From NCBI GenBank assembly GCA_023425455.1, contig JAFACP010000241.1:1-7805 (forward strand): a stretch of 7,805 nt of DNA, read 5' to 3'. Positions 1-7,805 of this stretch are shown in pieces. Both the position numbers and the translations under genes were made by a program. Source of the DNA: Pseudomonadota bacterium. GTDB taxonomy: Bacteria > Pseudomonadota > Gammaproteobacteria > Enterobacterales > Enterobacteriaceae. The notes below the pieces were generated by a model. It saw only the letters and a program-made list of their open reading frames with translations, ran no database searches and was not told the DNA's origin. The stretch's first letter is position 1; every line of letters begins with the position of its first letter.

Positions 1-417
<417 letters not shown>

Positions 418-422
418 TCATT

Positions 423-445
423 CGGCGCCGCGATGTGCCGCGCCG
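423..445 (-). other. Small GC-rich hairpin in the pstA-pstB gap
   Basis: The 47-bp gap between pstA and pstB holds a perfect 6-bp inverted repeat, cggcgc (423-428) and gcgccg (440-445), with an 11-nt loop. No T-run follows it in the direction of transcription, so it is not a terminator. It lies just before the pstB ribosome-binding site at 415-420. It might slow 3' decay of the upstream message or help set the relative PstB yield; that role is an inference. Confidence 0.4.
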
Positions 446-452
446 TAAAAAA

Positions 453-2305
<1,853 letters not shown>

Positions 2306-2337
2306 TCACTCTTCTGTTAACAACGTTTCACGAATTC

Positions 2338-2364
2338 TGGCGGGTAAGCTCACGCCACCCGCCA
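2338..2364 (-). other. Hairpin between pstS and pstC
   Basis: The 82-bp pstS-pstC gap has a perfect 7-bp inverted repeat, tggcggg (2338-2344) and cccgcca (2358-2364), with a 13-nt loop. It starts about 20 nt after the pstS stop. No T-run follows in the direction of transcription. In other binding-protein operons (malE-malF is the classic case) a hairpin at this place shields the 3' end of the binding-protein message, so more binding protein than permease is made. That role is inferred here. Confidence 0.5.
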
Positions 2365-2384
2365 TCTTCGTCAAAAATATCCTG

Positions 2385-3458
<1,074 letters not shown>

Positions 3459-3476
3459 TTAGTGGCTACGGTGAGC

Positions 3477-3482
3477 AAAATA
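3477..3482 (-). promoter_or_regulatory. -10 element of the pstS promoter
   Basis: On the minus strand TATTTT lies 10 bp after the second pho box, the spacing expected when PhoB replaces a -35 contact. There is no good -35 hexamer, as is usual for PhoB-activated promoters. Transcription should start near 3469-3470, giving a leader of about 45 nt before the pstS ATG. Confidence 0.75.
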
Positions 3483-3492
3483 GGACAAACAG

Positions 3493-3532
3493 GTGACAGA
3501 TAAATGTACGAATTATGACAGTTTTATGACAC
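3493..3532 (-). promoter_or_regulatory. Two tandem PhoB boxes upstream of pstS
   Basis: On the minus strand box 1 is GTGTCATAAAACTGTCAT (3532-3515) and box 2 is CGTACATTTATCTGTCAC (3510-3493). The four 7-bp half-sites start at 3532, 3521, 3510 and 3499, so they are exactly 11 bp apart. This matches the consensus CTGTCATAWAWCTGTCAY and the double box of E. coli pstS. The outermost halves (GTGTCAT, CGTACAT) deviate most. PhoB-phosphate should bind here and activate the whole pst operon when phosphate is low. Confidence 0.93.
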
Positions 3533-3546
3533 TGAAAAATTCAGTG
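3530..3546. repeat. Perfect 17-bp palindrome at the upstream edge of the pho boxes
   Basis: The sequence cactgaa-aaa-ttcagtg is a perfect 7-bp inverted repeat with a 3-bp spacer. It overlaps the first pho half-site by three bases. The longer word tgacactgaaaaa (3527-3539) occurs again at 3628-3640. The remaining AT-rich gap up to the glmS terminator (3547-3711) contains no gene. It does hold scattered TGTCA half-sites at 3594-3600, 3627-3633 and 3660-3666, and an 8-bp inverted repeat at 3605-3612/3632-3639. Function is unknown. Confidence 0.4.
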
Positions 3547-3711
3547 AAAACCTTTCAAAATTCACCTTTAATATCATTATGTTAATTATGAATATGACAA
3601 CAGCTTTTCAGTAATATTTTCTTTGTGTGACACTGAAAAAAGTAGCTGAAGATGGCGAATTGTCATAAATAAAAACGAGAAAGGATTGATTAAAAACAAG
3701 CCAGCAAGGGG

Positions 3712-3736
3712 AAAAAGCTCCACCCGAAGGTGGAGC
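3712..3736 (-). terminator. Intrinsic terminator of glmS (glmU-glmS unit)
   Basis: On the minus strand GCTCCACC-TTCG-GGTGGAGC is a perfect 8-bp stem with an extra-stable cUUCGg tetraloop, followed by five T (3716-3712). It begins 9 nt after the glmS stop. It should end glmS transcription before the pstS promoter region. Confidence 0.93.
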
Positions 3737-3782
3737 CAGGAGAGATTATTCGACGGTGACGGACTTCGCCAGGTTACGCGGC
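3719..3782 (-). other. Predicted attTn7 site, unoccupied
   Basis: In enterobacteria TnsD of Tn7 binds the last part of glmS and directs insertion about 25 bp after the stop codon. Here the glmS 3' end that TnsD would recognise (about 3746-3782) encodes the conserved NLAKSVTVE tail, and the insertion point would fall in the terminator near 3719-3725. No Tn7 end is seen and the terminator is intact, so the site is empty. The exact insertion base is inferred from the E. coli geometry. Confidence 0.65.
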
Positions 3783-5575
3783 TGGTCAACGTCAGTGCCT
3801 TTGATCAGGGCAACGTGGTAGGCCAGAAGCTGCAATGGAACGGTATAGAAGATTGGCGCAATCACCTCTTCAACATGCGGCATCTCGATAATATGCATGT
3901 TGTCGCTGCTGACAAAACCGGCATCTTTATCGGCAAAGACGTACAGTACGCCACCGCGGGCGCGTACTTCTTCGATGTTGGATTTCAGTTTTTCCAGCAG
4001 TTCGTTGTTCGGCGCGACAACGATGACCGGCATATCCGCATCAATCAGCGCCAGCGGACCATGCTTCAGCTCGCCCGCAGCGTACGCTTCGGCGTGAATG
4101 TAGGAGATCTCTTTGAGCTTCAGCGCGCCTTCCAGCGCAATCGGGTACTGATCGCCACGGCCCAGGAACAGCGCGTGATGCTTGTCGGAGAAATCTTCCG
4201 CCAGTGCTTCAATGCGTTTGTCCTGTGACAGCATCTGCTCAATGCGGCTTGGCAGCGCCTGAAGACCATGCACAATGTCATGTTCAACAGAGGCATCCAG
4301 CCCTTTGAGATGCGCCAGTTTCGCCACCAGCATCAGCAGAACGGTCAGCTGAGTGGTAAACGCTTTGGTCGACGCCACGCCGATTTCAGTGCCGGCGTTG
4401 GTCATCAGCGCCAGATCTGACTCACGAACCAGCGAAGAGCCCGGTACGTTACAAATAGCCAGCGAGCCAAGATAGCCCAGCTCTTTAGACAGACGTAGCG
4501 CCGCCAGGGTATCTGCGGTTTCGCCTGACTGAGACAGGGTGATCATCAGACTGTTACGACGCACGGCCGATTTGCGGTAGCGGAATTCCGAGGCGATTTC
4601 GACATCGCACGGTACGCCAGCCAGCGCTTCAAACCAGTAACGGGACACCATACCGGAGTTGTAGGACGTACCGCAGGCAACAATCTGAATGTGCTCCACC
4701 TTGCCCAGCAGCTCATTCGCGTTGGCACCCAGTTCGCTCAGATCCACCTCACCGTGGCTGATACGCCCGGTCAGGGTGTTCTTGATGGCGTTTGGCTGCT
4801 CGTAAATCTCTTTTTGCATGTAGTGACGGTAAGCGCCTTTGTCGCCTGCGTCGTACTGCAGATTTGATTCGATTTCCTGACGTTTCACCGGCGCGCCGGC
4901 GGTATCGAACACCGTTACGCTACGACGCGTCACTTCAGCGATATCCCCCTCTTCGAGGAAGATAAAGCGACGGGTGACCGGCAGCAGCGCCAGCTGGTCG
5001 GAAGCAATAAAGTTCTCCCCCATCCCCAGACCAATAACCATCGGGCTGCCGGAACGCGCGGCCAGCAGCGTCCCCGGATCGCGGGAGTCCATAATCACCG
5101 TACCGTAGGCGCCGCGCAGCTGAGGGATCGCACGCAGTACGGCCTCACGCAGCGTACCGCCCTGCTCCAGCTCCCAGTGAACCAGATGGGCAATCACTTC
5201 GGTGTCAGTTTCAGACACAAAGGTATAACCACGCGCTTTCAGCTCTTCACGCAGCGGTTCGTGGTTTTCGATGATCCCGTTATGAACCACCACGATGTGT
5301 TCAGACACATGCGGGTGCGCATTACCTTCAGACGGCTCGCCGTGCGTCGCCCAGCGGGTGTGTGCGATCCCGGTCCCTCCTGGCAGCGGATGCTCCTCCG
5401 CTGCCTGCGCCAGCATCTGCACTTTACCCAGACGACGCAGACGGGTCATATGACCTTGTGCATCGACCACGGCAAGACCGGCAGAGTCGTAGCCACGGTA
5501 TTCCAGACGACGTAAACCTTCGAGAAGGATTTCAGCAATATCACGCTGCGCAACTGCGCCAACAATTCCACACAT
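3746..5575 (-). CDS. glmS: Glucosamine-6-phosphate synthase GlmS (glutamine--fructose-6-phosphate aminotransferase, isomerizing)
   Basis: GlmS converts fructose-6-phosphate and glutamine to glucosamine-6-phosphate and glutamate, the first committed step of amino-sugar synthesis for the cell wall and LPS. It has 609 residues, the enterobacterial length. The N-terminal glutaminase domain (about 1-240) starts MCGIVGAV; Cys2 becomes the catalytic N-terminal nucleophile after Met removal. It also has HTRWATHG and the region around HNGIIENH. Two SIS sugar-isomerase domains follow (about 290-420 and 460-600), with [17 protein letters not shown] and STKAFTTQ in the first, and [19 protein letters not shown] and [11 protein letters not shown] in the second. 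The C-terminal tail NLAKSVTVE carries the catalytic lysine. The start has only a weak GGAA ribosome-binding site (5585-5588, 9-nt spacing), which fits the known need for activation by the small RNA GlmZ. It is probably cotranscribed with glmU, with RNA processing in the long spacer. Confidence 0.99.
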   Translation of the reverse strand: MCGIVGAVAQRDIAEILLEGLRRLEYRGYDSAGLAVVDAQGHMTRLRRLGKVQMLAQAAEEHPLPGGTGIAHTRWATHGEPSEGNAHPHVSEHIVVVHNGIIENHEPLREELKARGYTFVSETDTEVIAHLVHWELEQGGTLREAVLRAIPQLRGAYGTVIMDSRDPGTLLAARSGSPMVIGLGMGENFIASDQLALLPVTRRFIFLEEGDIAEVTRRSVTVFDTAGAPVKRQEIESNLQYDAGDKGAYRHYMQKEIYEQPNAIKNTLTGRISHGEVDLSELGANANELLGKVEHIQIVACGTSYNSGMVSRYWFEALAGVPCDVEIASEFRYRKSAVRRNSLMITLSQSGETADTLAALRLSKELGYLGSLAICNVPGSSLVRESDLALMTNAGTEIGVASTKAFTTQLTVLLMLVAKLAHLKGLDASVEHDIVHGLQALPSRIEQMLSQDKRIEALAEDFSDKHHALFLGRGDQYPIALEGALKLKEISYIHAEAYAAGELKHGPLALIDADMPVIVVAPNNELLEKLKSNIEEVRARGGVLYVFADKDAGFVSSDNMHIIEMPHVEEVIAPIFYTVPLQLLAYHVALIKGTDVDQPRNLAKSVTVE

Positions 5576-5628
5576 AGTTTTAGATTCCGAATTTAGGCAT
5601 TATGCCTGCGTTGTCGCTGACCTGTATT
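5576..5628 (-). promoter_or_regulatory. glmS leader with candidate GlmZ small-RNA pairing site
   Basis: This is the 53-nt stretch between the ERIC repeat and the glmS ATG. Minus strand GACAACG at 5615-5609 (-40 to -34 from the start) is complementary to the UUGUC-containing 3' part of GlmZ as I recall it; in E. coli GlmZ pairs in this part of the leader to open the ribosome site. Next comes a small hairpin, AGGCAT-A-ATGCCT (5607-5595), and then the weak ribosome site. The pairing is inferred from memory of GlmZ and needs the GlmZ gene of this strain. Confidence 0.45.
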
Positions 5629-5751
5629 TACCCTACGTCTTGCACGCTGCGGCTGCGTTAGCTTCTCGTACTCGCCACGGTCACTTACTTAAGTAAGCTC
5701 CCATTGACTCATACGCTTGCCGCCTTGTCACAACGCGAAATCCTTTGGGTA
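5629..5751. repeat. ERIC (enterobacterial repetitive intergenic consensus) element in the glmU-glmS spacer
   Basis: The 123-bp element runs from TACCCTACGTC to CCTTTGGGTA, with TA at both ends, and follows the 127-bp ERIC consensus along its length. Recognisable blocks include GCGGCTGCGTTAGC, TCACTTACTTAAGTAAGCTC, the variant TTGACTCATACGCTTG and CGCCTT...CAACGCGAAAT. Its centre is the perfect 14-bp palindrome cttacttaagtaag (5684-5697), the core of the long imperfect hairpin typical of ERIC. It lies between two genes in one transcript, so it will be present in RNA if glmU and glmS are cotranscribed. ERIC elements are non-autonomous, MITE-like repeats. Some central bases (CCATTGACT against the usual CCTGGGGATT) have drifted, so this is not a fresh copy. 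Confidence 0.93.
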
Positions 5752-5770
5752 ATGCCCTTTCCGGGCACCC
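5747..5770 (-). other. Hairpin abutting the ERIC element
   Basis: On the minus strand GGGT-GCCC-GGAAA-GGGC-ATT-ACCC forms an 8-bp stem with a 3-nt bulge and a 5-nt loop. One arm uses the last bases of the ERIC repeat, so it formed from, or was changed by, that insertion. No T-run follows. The next stretch toward glmU (5771-5846) shows no gene, promoter or repeat that I can support. Confidence 0.4.
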
Positions 5771-5846
5771 CGAGCCTTGTAGAGAGTGGGGTTATTGTTT
5801 TAAGCACTGCCGTTGGGCGGAAGATTATGTTATCTCCTCATCCCAC

Positions 5847-5865
5847 ATCCGCCTTAGCGGCGGAT
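5847..5865 (-). other. Second hairpin downstream of glmU
   Basis: atccgcc (5847-5853) and ggcggat (5859-5865) form a perfect 7-bp stem with a 5-nt loop. It directly follows the T-run of the first hairpin after glmU. No T-run follows on the minus strand, so on that strand it is an RNA-structure element rather than a terminator. On the plus strand it is followed by five A, so it is no terminator there either. Confidence 0.45.
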
Positions 5866-5900
5866 AAAAATAGAGGGCGGGTCAGTGATACTGCCCGCCC
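5866..5900 (-). terminator. Terminator-like hairpin and T-run right after glmU
   Basis: Starting 5 nt after the glmU stop, the minus strand forms GGGCGGG-CAGT, loop ATC, ACTG, one bulged A, CCCGCCC: 11 paired bases, mostly GC. It is followed by TCTATTTTT. This has the form of an intrinsic terminator, although the T-run is interrupted. glmU and glmS are cotranscribed and processed in E. coli, so this is more likely a partial terminator or a processing and stability hairpin. Full termination would leave glmS in need of its own promoter, and I see no convincing one in 5576-5865. Confidence 0.6.
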
Positions 5901-5905
5901 TGCCA

Positions 5906-7276
5906 TTATTTCTTCTTCACCGGGCGCTTCCAGCCCTGCTTATGAACCTGCGGCACGCGGCTTAACACCAGTTCGTTGTCCGCCACATCACGTGTTACGG
6001 TGGTTCCGGCAGCAATGGTCACGCCGTTTCCAACCGTCACCGGTGCCACCAGCTGTGTGTCAGAACCGACAAACACATCATCGCCAATAATGGTTTTAAA
6101 TTTGTTGGCACCGTCATAATTACAGGTGATCGTGCCCGCGCCGATATTGACGTTATCGCCAATTTCCGCATCGCCCAGATAGGTCAGGTGACCGGCTTTC
6201 GAACCTTTACCCAGACGCGCTTTTTTCATCTCAACGAAGTTACCCACGTGGGCCCCTTCCAGCAGCTCCGCACCAGGGCGCAGACGCGCAAATGGCCCAA
6301 TGGTGCATGCCGCTTGCAGATGCGCATCTTCCACCACGCTATAGGGGCTGATGTCGCAATCGTCGCCAATCACGCTGTTTTTGATCACGCAGCCGGCGCC
6401 AATTTTTACGCGATCGCCGAGCTGGACATTGCCCTCGAGGATGACGTTAGTATCAATTTCAACATCACGTCCATGAGACAACGTTCCGCGCAGATCAAAA
6501 CGCGCCGGATCGCGCAGCATAACGCCCGCCAGCAGCAGCTTTTCTGCCTGCTCAGACTGATACACGCGCTCCAGGCGGGAGAGCTGCAGACGGTTATTCA
6601 CCCCTTCTGTTTCGCTTAAGCGCTGTGGATGCACAGCGGCGATCTCACGACCTTCCTGGTAGGCAAGGGCAATAACATCGGTGATGTAATATTCGCCCTG
6701 AGCGTTGTTGTTGGTCAGTTTCGACAGCCAGCGCTTCAGGTCTGCGCCGTTGGCGATAAGGATACCGGTGTTGATTTCCTGGATTTGACGCTGGGCATCG
6801 CTCGCATCTTTGTGCTCAACGATACCTGTCACCCTGCCATTCTCACGGGTGATGCGGCCATAGCCTGTCGGGTCGTCAAGTTTTACGGTCAGTAACGCAA
6901 TACCGCCCTGCGGTTTAGCCGCTCGCAGACGCGCCAGCGTCTCAACGGAAATGAGCGGAACGTCGCCGTAGAGCATCAGAATATCTTCGTCATCGGCGAA
7001 AAACGGTGCAGCCTGCTGCATCGCGTGGCCTGTTCCCAGCTGTTTTTCCTGAAGAACCCAGTTCAGTTTGTCGTCACACAGCGTTTGCTGAAGCAGAGAG
7101 CCGCCGTGTCCATAGACCAGATTAACCTGTCGTGCGCCCAGTTCATTAGCGGCATCAATAACATGCTGCACCATTGGCTTTCCTGCAAGCTGGTGCAACA
7201 CCTTAGGGAGATCGGAATACATGCGAGTACCTTTGCCTGCGGCAAGGATGACCACGCTCATCGTATTGTTCAACAT
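5906..7276 (-). CDS. glmU: Bifunctional GlmU: N-acetylglucosamine-1-phosphate uridyltransferase / glucosamine-1-phosphate acetyltransferase
   Basis: GlmU acetylates glucosamine-1-phosphate with acetyl-CoA, then transfers UMP from UTP to give UDP-N-acetylglucosamine, the shared precursor of peptidoglycan, lipid A and enterobacterial common antigen. It has 456 residues as in E. coli. The N-terminal pyrophosphorylase domain (about 1-229) has LAAGKGTRM at 11-19, with Arg18 and then Lys25, LYGDVPL with the metal-binding Asp near 105, and EGVNNR with the second metal ligand near 227. A linker helix leads to the C-terminal left-handed beta-helix of hexapeptide repeats (about 250-437), with [10 protein letters not shown] holding the catalytic His near 363, and a basic tail RPVKKK. 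The ATG at 7276 has AGGA at 7282-7285; Met6 is less likely because the E. coli start aligns to Met1. It is first in the glmU-glmS unit. Confidence 0.99.
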   Translation of the reverse strand: MLNNTMSVVILAAGKGTRMYSDLPKVLHQLAGKPMVQHVIDAANELGARQVNLVYGHGGSLLQQTLCDDKLNWVLQEKQLGTGHAMQQAAPFFADDEDILMLYGDVPLISVETLARLRAAKPQGGIALLTVKLDDPTGYGRITRENGRVTGIVEHKDASDAQRQIQEINTGILIANGADLKRWLSKLTNNNAQGEYYITDVIALAYQEGREIAAVHPQRLSETEGVNNRLQLSRLERVYQSEQAEKLLLAGVMLRDPARFDLRGTLSHGRDVEIDTNVILEGNVQLGDRVKIGAGCVIKNSVIGDDCDISPYSVVEDAHLQAACTIGPFARLRPGAELLEGAHVGNFVEMKKARLGKGSKAGHLTYLGDAEIGDNVNIGAGTITCNYDGANKFKTIIGDDVFVGSDTQLVAPVTVGNGVTIAAGTTVTRDVADNELVLSRVPQVHKQGWKRPVKKK

Positions 7277-7327
7277 ACGCGTCCTGACTGTAATTTAAGT
7301 GAGAAGTAAAACCCTTTGACGTTGAAA

Positions 7328-7371
7328 ATTCTACATATTTTGCGCCATAAAATGGAATGGCGTTAAAACGC
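7328..7371 (-). promoter_or_regulatory. Candidate glmU promoter with flanking inverted repeats
   Basis: On the minus strand TAGAAT (7333-7328) matches the -10 consensus in five of six bases and would start transcription near 7321, a leader of about 45 nt. The -35 region is poor, which suggests an activator. Upstream lie two inverted repeats: cgccat/atggcg (7343-7348 and 7357-7362) and gcgtt-aa-aacgc (7360-7371). In E. coli the amino-sugar regulator NagC binds and activates the main glmU promoter. These repeats are possible operators, but I cannot assign NagC from the sequence with confidence. Confidence 0.4.
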
Positions 7372-7468
7372 TCAACATGGGCCTTTACGGTCTATTTGAG
7401 GATACTTTTCAGGGCAGAGTAAATCACTTTTCCTCTGGAAAACAGCATTCTCGTGATAAGTGGCTAAC

Positions 7469-7498
7469 GCCCACAATAGCTTAGCTATTTTTTTGGGC
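7469..7498 (+). terminator. Possible weak terminator hairpin with T-run facing the divergent gene
   Basis: On the plus strand AATAGC-TTA-GCTATT (7475-7489) is a perfect 6-bp stem running into seven T (7488-7494). An outer GCCCA (7469-7473) can also pair with TGGGC (7494-7498). The stem is short and AT-rich, so it is a weak terminator at best. It could stop antisense transcripts before the 7621 gene, or be a relic. The rest of the 344-bp gap between glmU and 7621 is AT-rich and holds only the control sites listed here. Confidence 0.3.
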
Positions 7499-7519
7499 CG
7501 GAAATAAAGATCGCTTAAA

Positions 7520-7538
7520 AACAGAACAGTGTTTTAAT
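7520..7538 (+). promoter_or_regulatory. Second, weaker KdgR-like operator
   Basis: AACAGAACAGTGTTTTAAT fits the KdgR consensus AATRAAAYRNYRTTTYATT at 16 of 19 positions, with mismatches at 3, 5 and 18. Its centre (7529) is 42 bp from the centre of the stronger box (7571), four helical turns, so two KdgR dimers would face the same side of the DNA. Alone it would be a marginal call; the phasing makes it more credible. Confidence 0.4.
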
Positions 7539-7548
7539 TATCCAATAT

Positions 7549-7564
7549 TGTGACATCAGAAAAA
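7549..7564 (+). promoter_or_regulatory. Possible CRP half-site
   Basis: TGTGA at 7549-7553 is a perfect left half of a CRP site (TGTGA-N6-TCACA), but the right half (7560-7564) is degenerate. The symmetric centre, 7556.5, lies 41.5 bp before the transcription start predicted from the -10 at 7586-7591, the standard class II CRP position. Pectinase genes of this family are usually CRP-activated. It is weak, supported mainly by position. Confidence 0.35.
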
Positions 7565-7580
7565 GAAACAGCGTTTCATC
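7562..7580 (+). promoter_or_regulatory. KdgR operator upstream of the secreted-protein gene
   Basis: AAAGAAACAGCGTTTCATC fits the KdgR consensus AATRAAAYRNYRTTTYATT at 17 of 19 positions and has the perfect core palindrome GAAAC-AGC-GTTTC (7565-7577). It covers about -36 to -18 of the predicted promoter, so binding would block RNA polymerase. KdgR represses pectin and galacturonate genes until 2-keto-3-deoxygluconate builds up. This is the strongest clue to the job of the downstream gene. Confidence 0.75.
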
Positions 7581-7585
7581 TTGAT

Positions 7586-7591
7586 GATAAT
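7586..7591 (+). promoter_or_regulatory. -10 element of the 7621 gene
   Basis: GATAAT differs from TATAAT at one base. There is no good -35 at 16-18 bp upstream, which fits an activator-dependent promoter. The predicted start is near 7598, giving a leader of about 23 nt that contains the AGGAG ribosome site at 7610-7614. Confidence 0.5.
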
Positions 7592-7620
7592 GGCGCTCAA
7601 TTATCAATCAGGAGAATAAA

Positions 7621-7805
7621 ATGAATTATAAGATACCTCTGGCCTTAATGATGTGTAGCACCCTGACGGCGACCGCTGCGGAACAGCCTGTCTGGAAAGC
7701 GATCGCCTTCGGACAATCCACAGACCTGAATTTCTCCTCTAACGTATTACCGGACAAAGTTGGCGTTAACGATGTCACTATTGCCGGGAAAACACTCTCC
7801 CCTCA
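7621..7805 (+). CDS. Secreted protein, probable exopolygalacturonate (pectate) lyase, N-terminal part (cut by window edge)
   Basis: Only 61 codons are visible, starting MNYKIPLALMMCSTLTATAA. This is a signal peptide: one Lys, a hydrophobic core, and likely cleavage around residues 19-20 before EQPVWK. Cys12 is not in a proper lipobox, so a lipoprotein is unlikely. The mature start, VWKAIAFGQSTDLNFSSNVL, resembles from memory the N-terminal beta-rich domain of PelX-type exopolygalacturonate lyases, which release unsaturated digalacturonate in the periplasm. The catalytic domain lies outside the window. A strong AGGAG with 6-nt spacing supports the start. Two KdgR-like operators and a CRP half-site upstream independently point to pectin catabolism. 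It is transcribed away from glmU and sits where atpC lies in E. coli, so it is probably an accessory insertion. That it is exported is nearly sure; the lyase identity is moderate. Confidence 0.6.
   Translation, partial: MNYKIPLALMMCSTLTATAAEQPVWKAIAFGQSTDLNFSSNVLPDKVGVNDVTIAGKTLSP

Noticed and set aside
5629..5751. Repeat mistaken for an insertion sequence or CRISPR repeat
   Set aside because: It is a single, short, non-coding copy with the ERIC consensus layout; there is no transposase and no regularly spaced repetition.
5576..5865. Own promoter for glmS, for example CATAAT on the minus strand near 5825-5830
   Set aside because: The -10-like hexamers in the spacer lack an acceptable -35 at 16-18 bp, so none can be supported over chance.
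5576..5905. Possible glmS ribozyme or riboswitch upstream of glmS
   Set aside because: The self-cleaving glmS ribozyme belongs to Gram-positive bacteria. This spacer is explained by hairpins, an ERIC element and a GlmZ-type leader.
5704..6090. Plus-strand open frame of 128 codons starting within the ERIC repeat
   Set aside because: Its start is repeat sequence and its second half is antisense to the glmU 3' end; no ribosome site or recognisable protein is seen.
7621..7805. Lipoprotein reading of the 7621 signal peptide because of Cys12
   Set aside because: The residues before Cys12 are L-M-M; Met at -1 does not fit a lipobox, and a normal signal peptidase I site follows at about residues 19-20.

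Overview
The window carries chromosomal core DNA of a gamma-proteobacterium of the family Enterobacteriaceae, most likely an Enterobacter-like or Klebsiella-like genus. The proteins look like close relatives of the E. coli homologues and have the same lengths as I recall them. There is an ERIC repeat and a KdgR-type operator, both typical of this family. I cannot fix the genus from the sequence alone.

Layout, left to right. Positions 1-5575 hold the 5' part of pstB, then pstA, pstC, pstS and glmS, all on the minus strand. glmU follows at 5906-7276, also on the minus strand. Transcription therefore runs from right to left: glmU, glmS, then pstS-pstC-pstA-pstB. At the right edge one gene starts on the plus strand (7621 onward, cut by the window end), divergent from glmU.

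The glmU-glmS unit makes UDP-N-acetylglucosamine for peptidoglycan and lipopolysaccharide: GlmS makes glucosamine-6-phosphate, and GlmU acetylates and uridylylates glucosamine-1-phosphate. Their 330-bp spacer is unusually complex. It has a strong hairpin plus T-run right after the glmU stop, two more hairpins, a 123-bp ERIC element, and a 53-nt glmS leader with a candidate pairing site for the small RNA GlmZ. glmS ends in a UUCG-loop terminator, which also overlaps the predicted Tn7 attachment site; the site is empty.

The pst genes encode the high-affinity phosphate ABC transporter: PstS in the periplasm, PstC/PstA in the membrane, and PstB as ATPase. Two perfectly phased PhoB boxes and a -10 element precede pstS. 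Small hairpins lie in the pstS-pstC and pstA-pstB gaps.

The most interesting part is the right edge. A secreted protein starts at 7621 behind two KdgR-like operators whose centres are 42 bp apart, with a CRP half-site near -41.5. This points to a pectin-regulated gene, probably an exopolygalacturonate lyase (PelX-like). It occupies the place next to glmU where atpC lies in E. coli. I see no wholly new system here. The notable points are this accessory gene and the remodelled glmU-glmS spacer.
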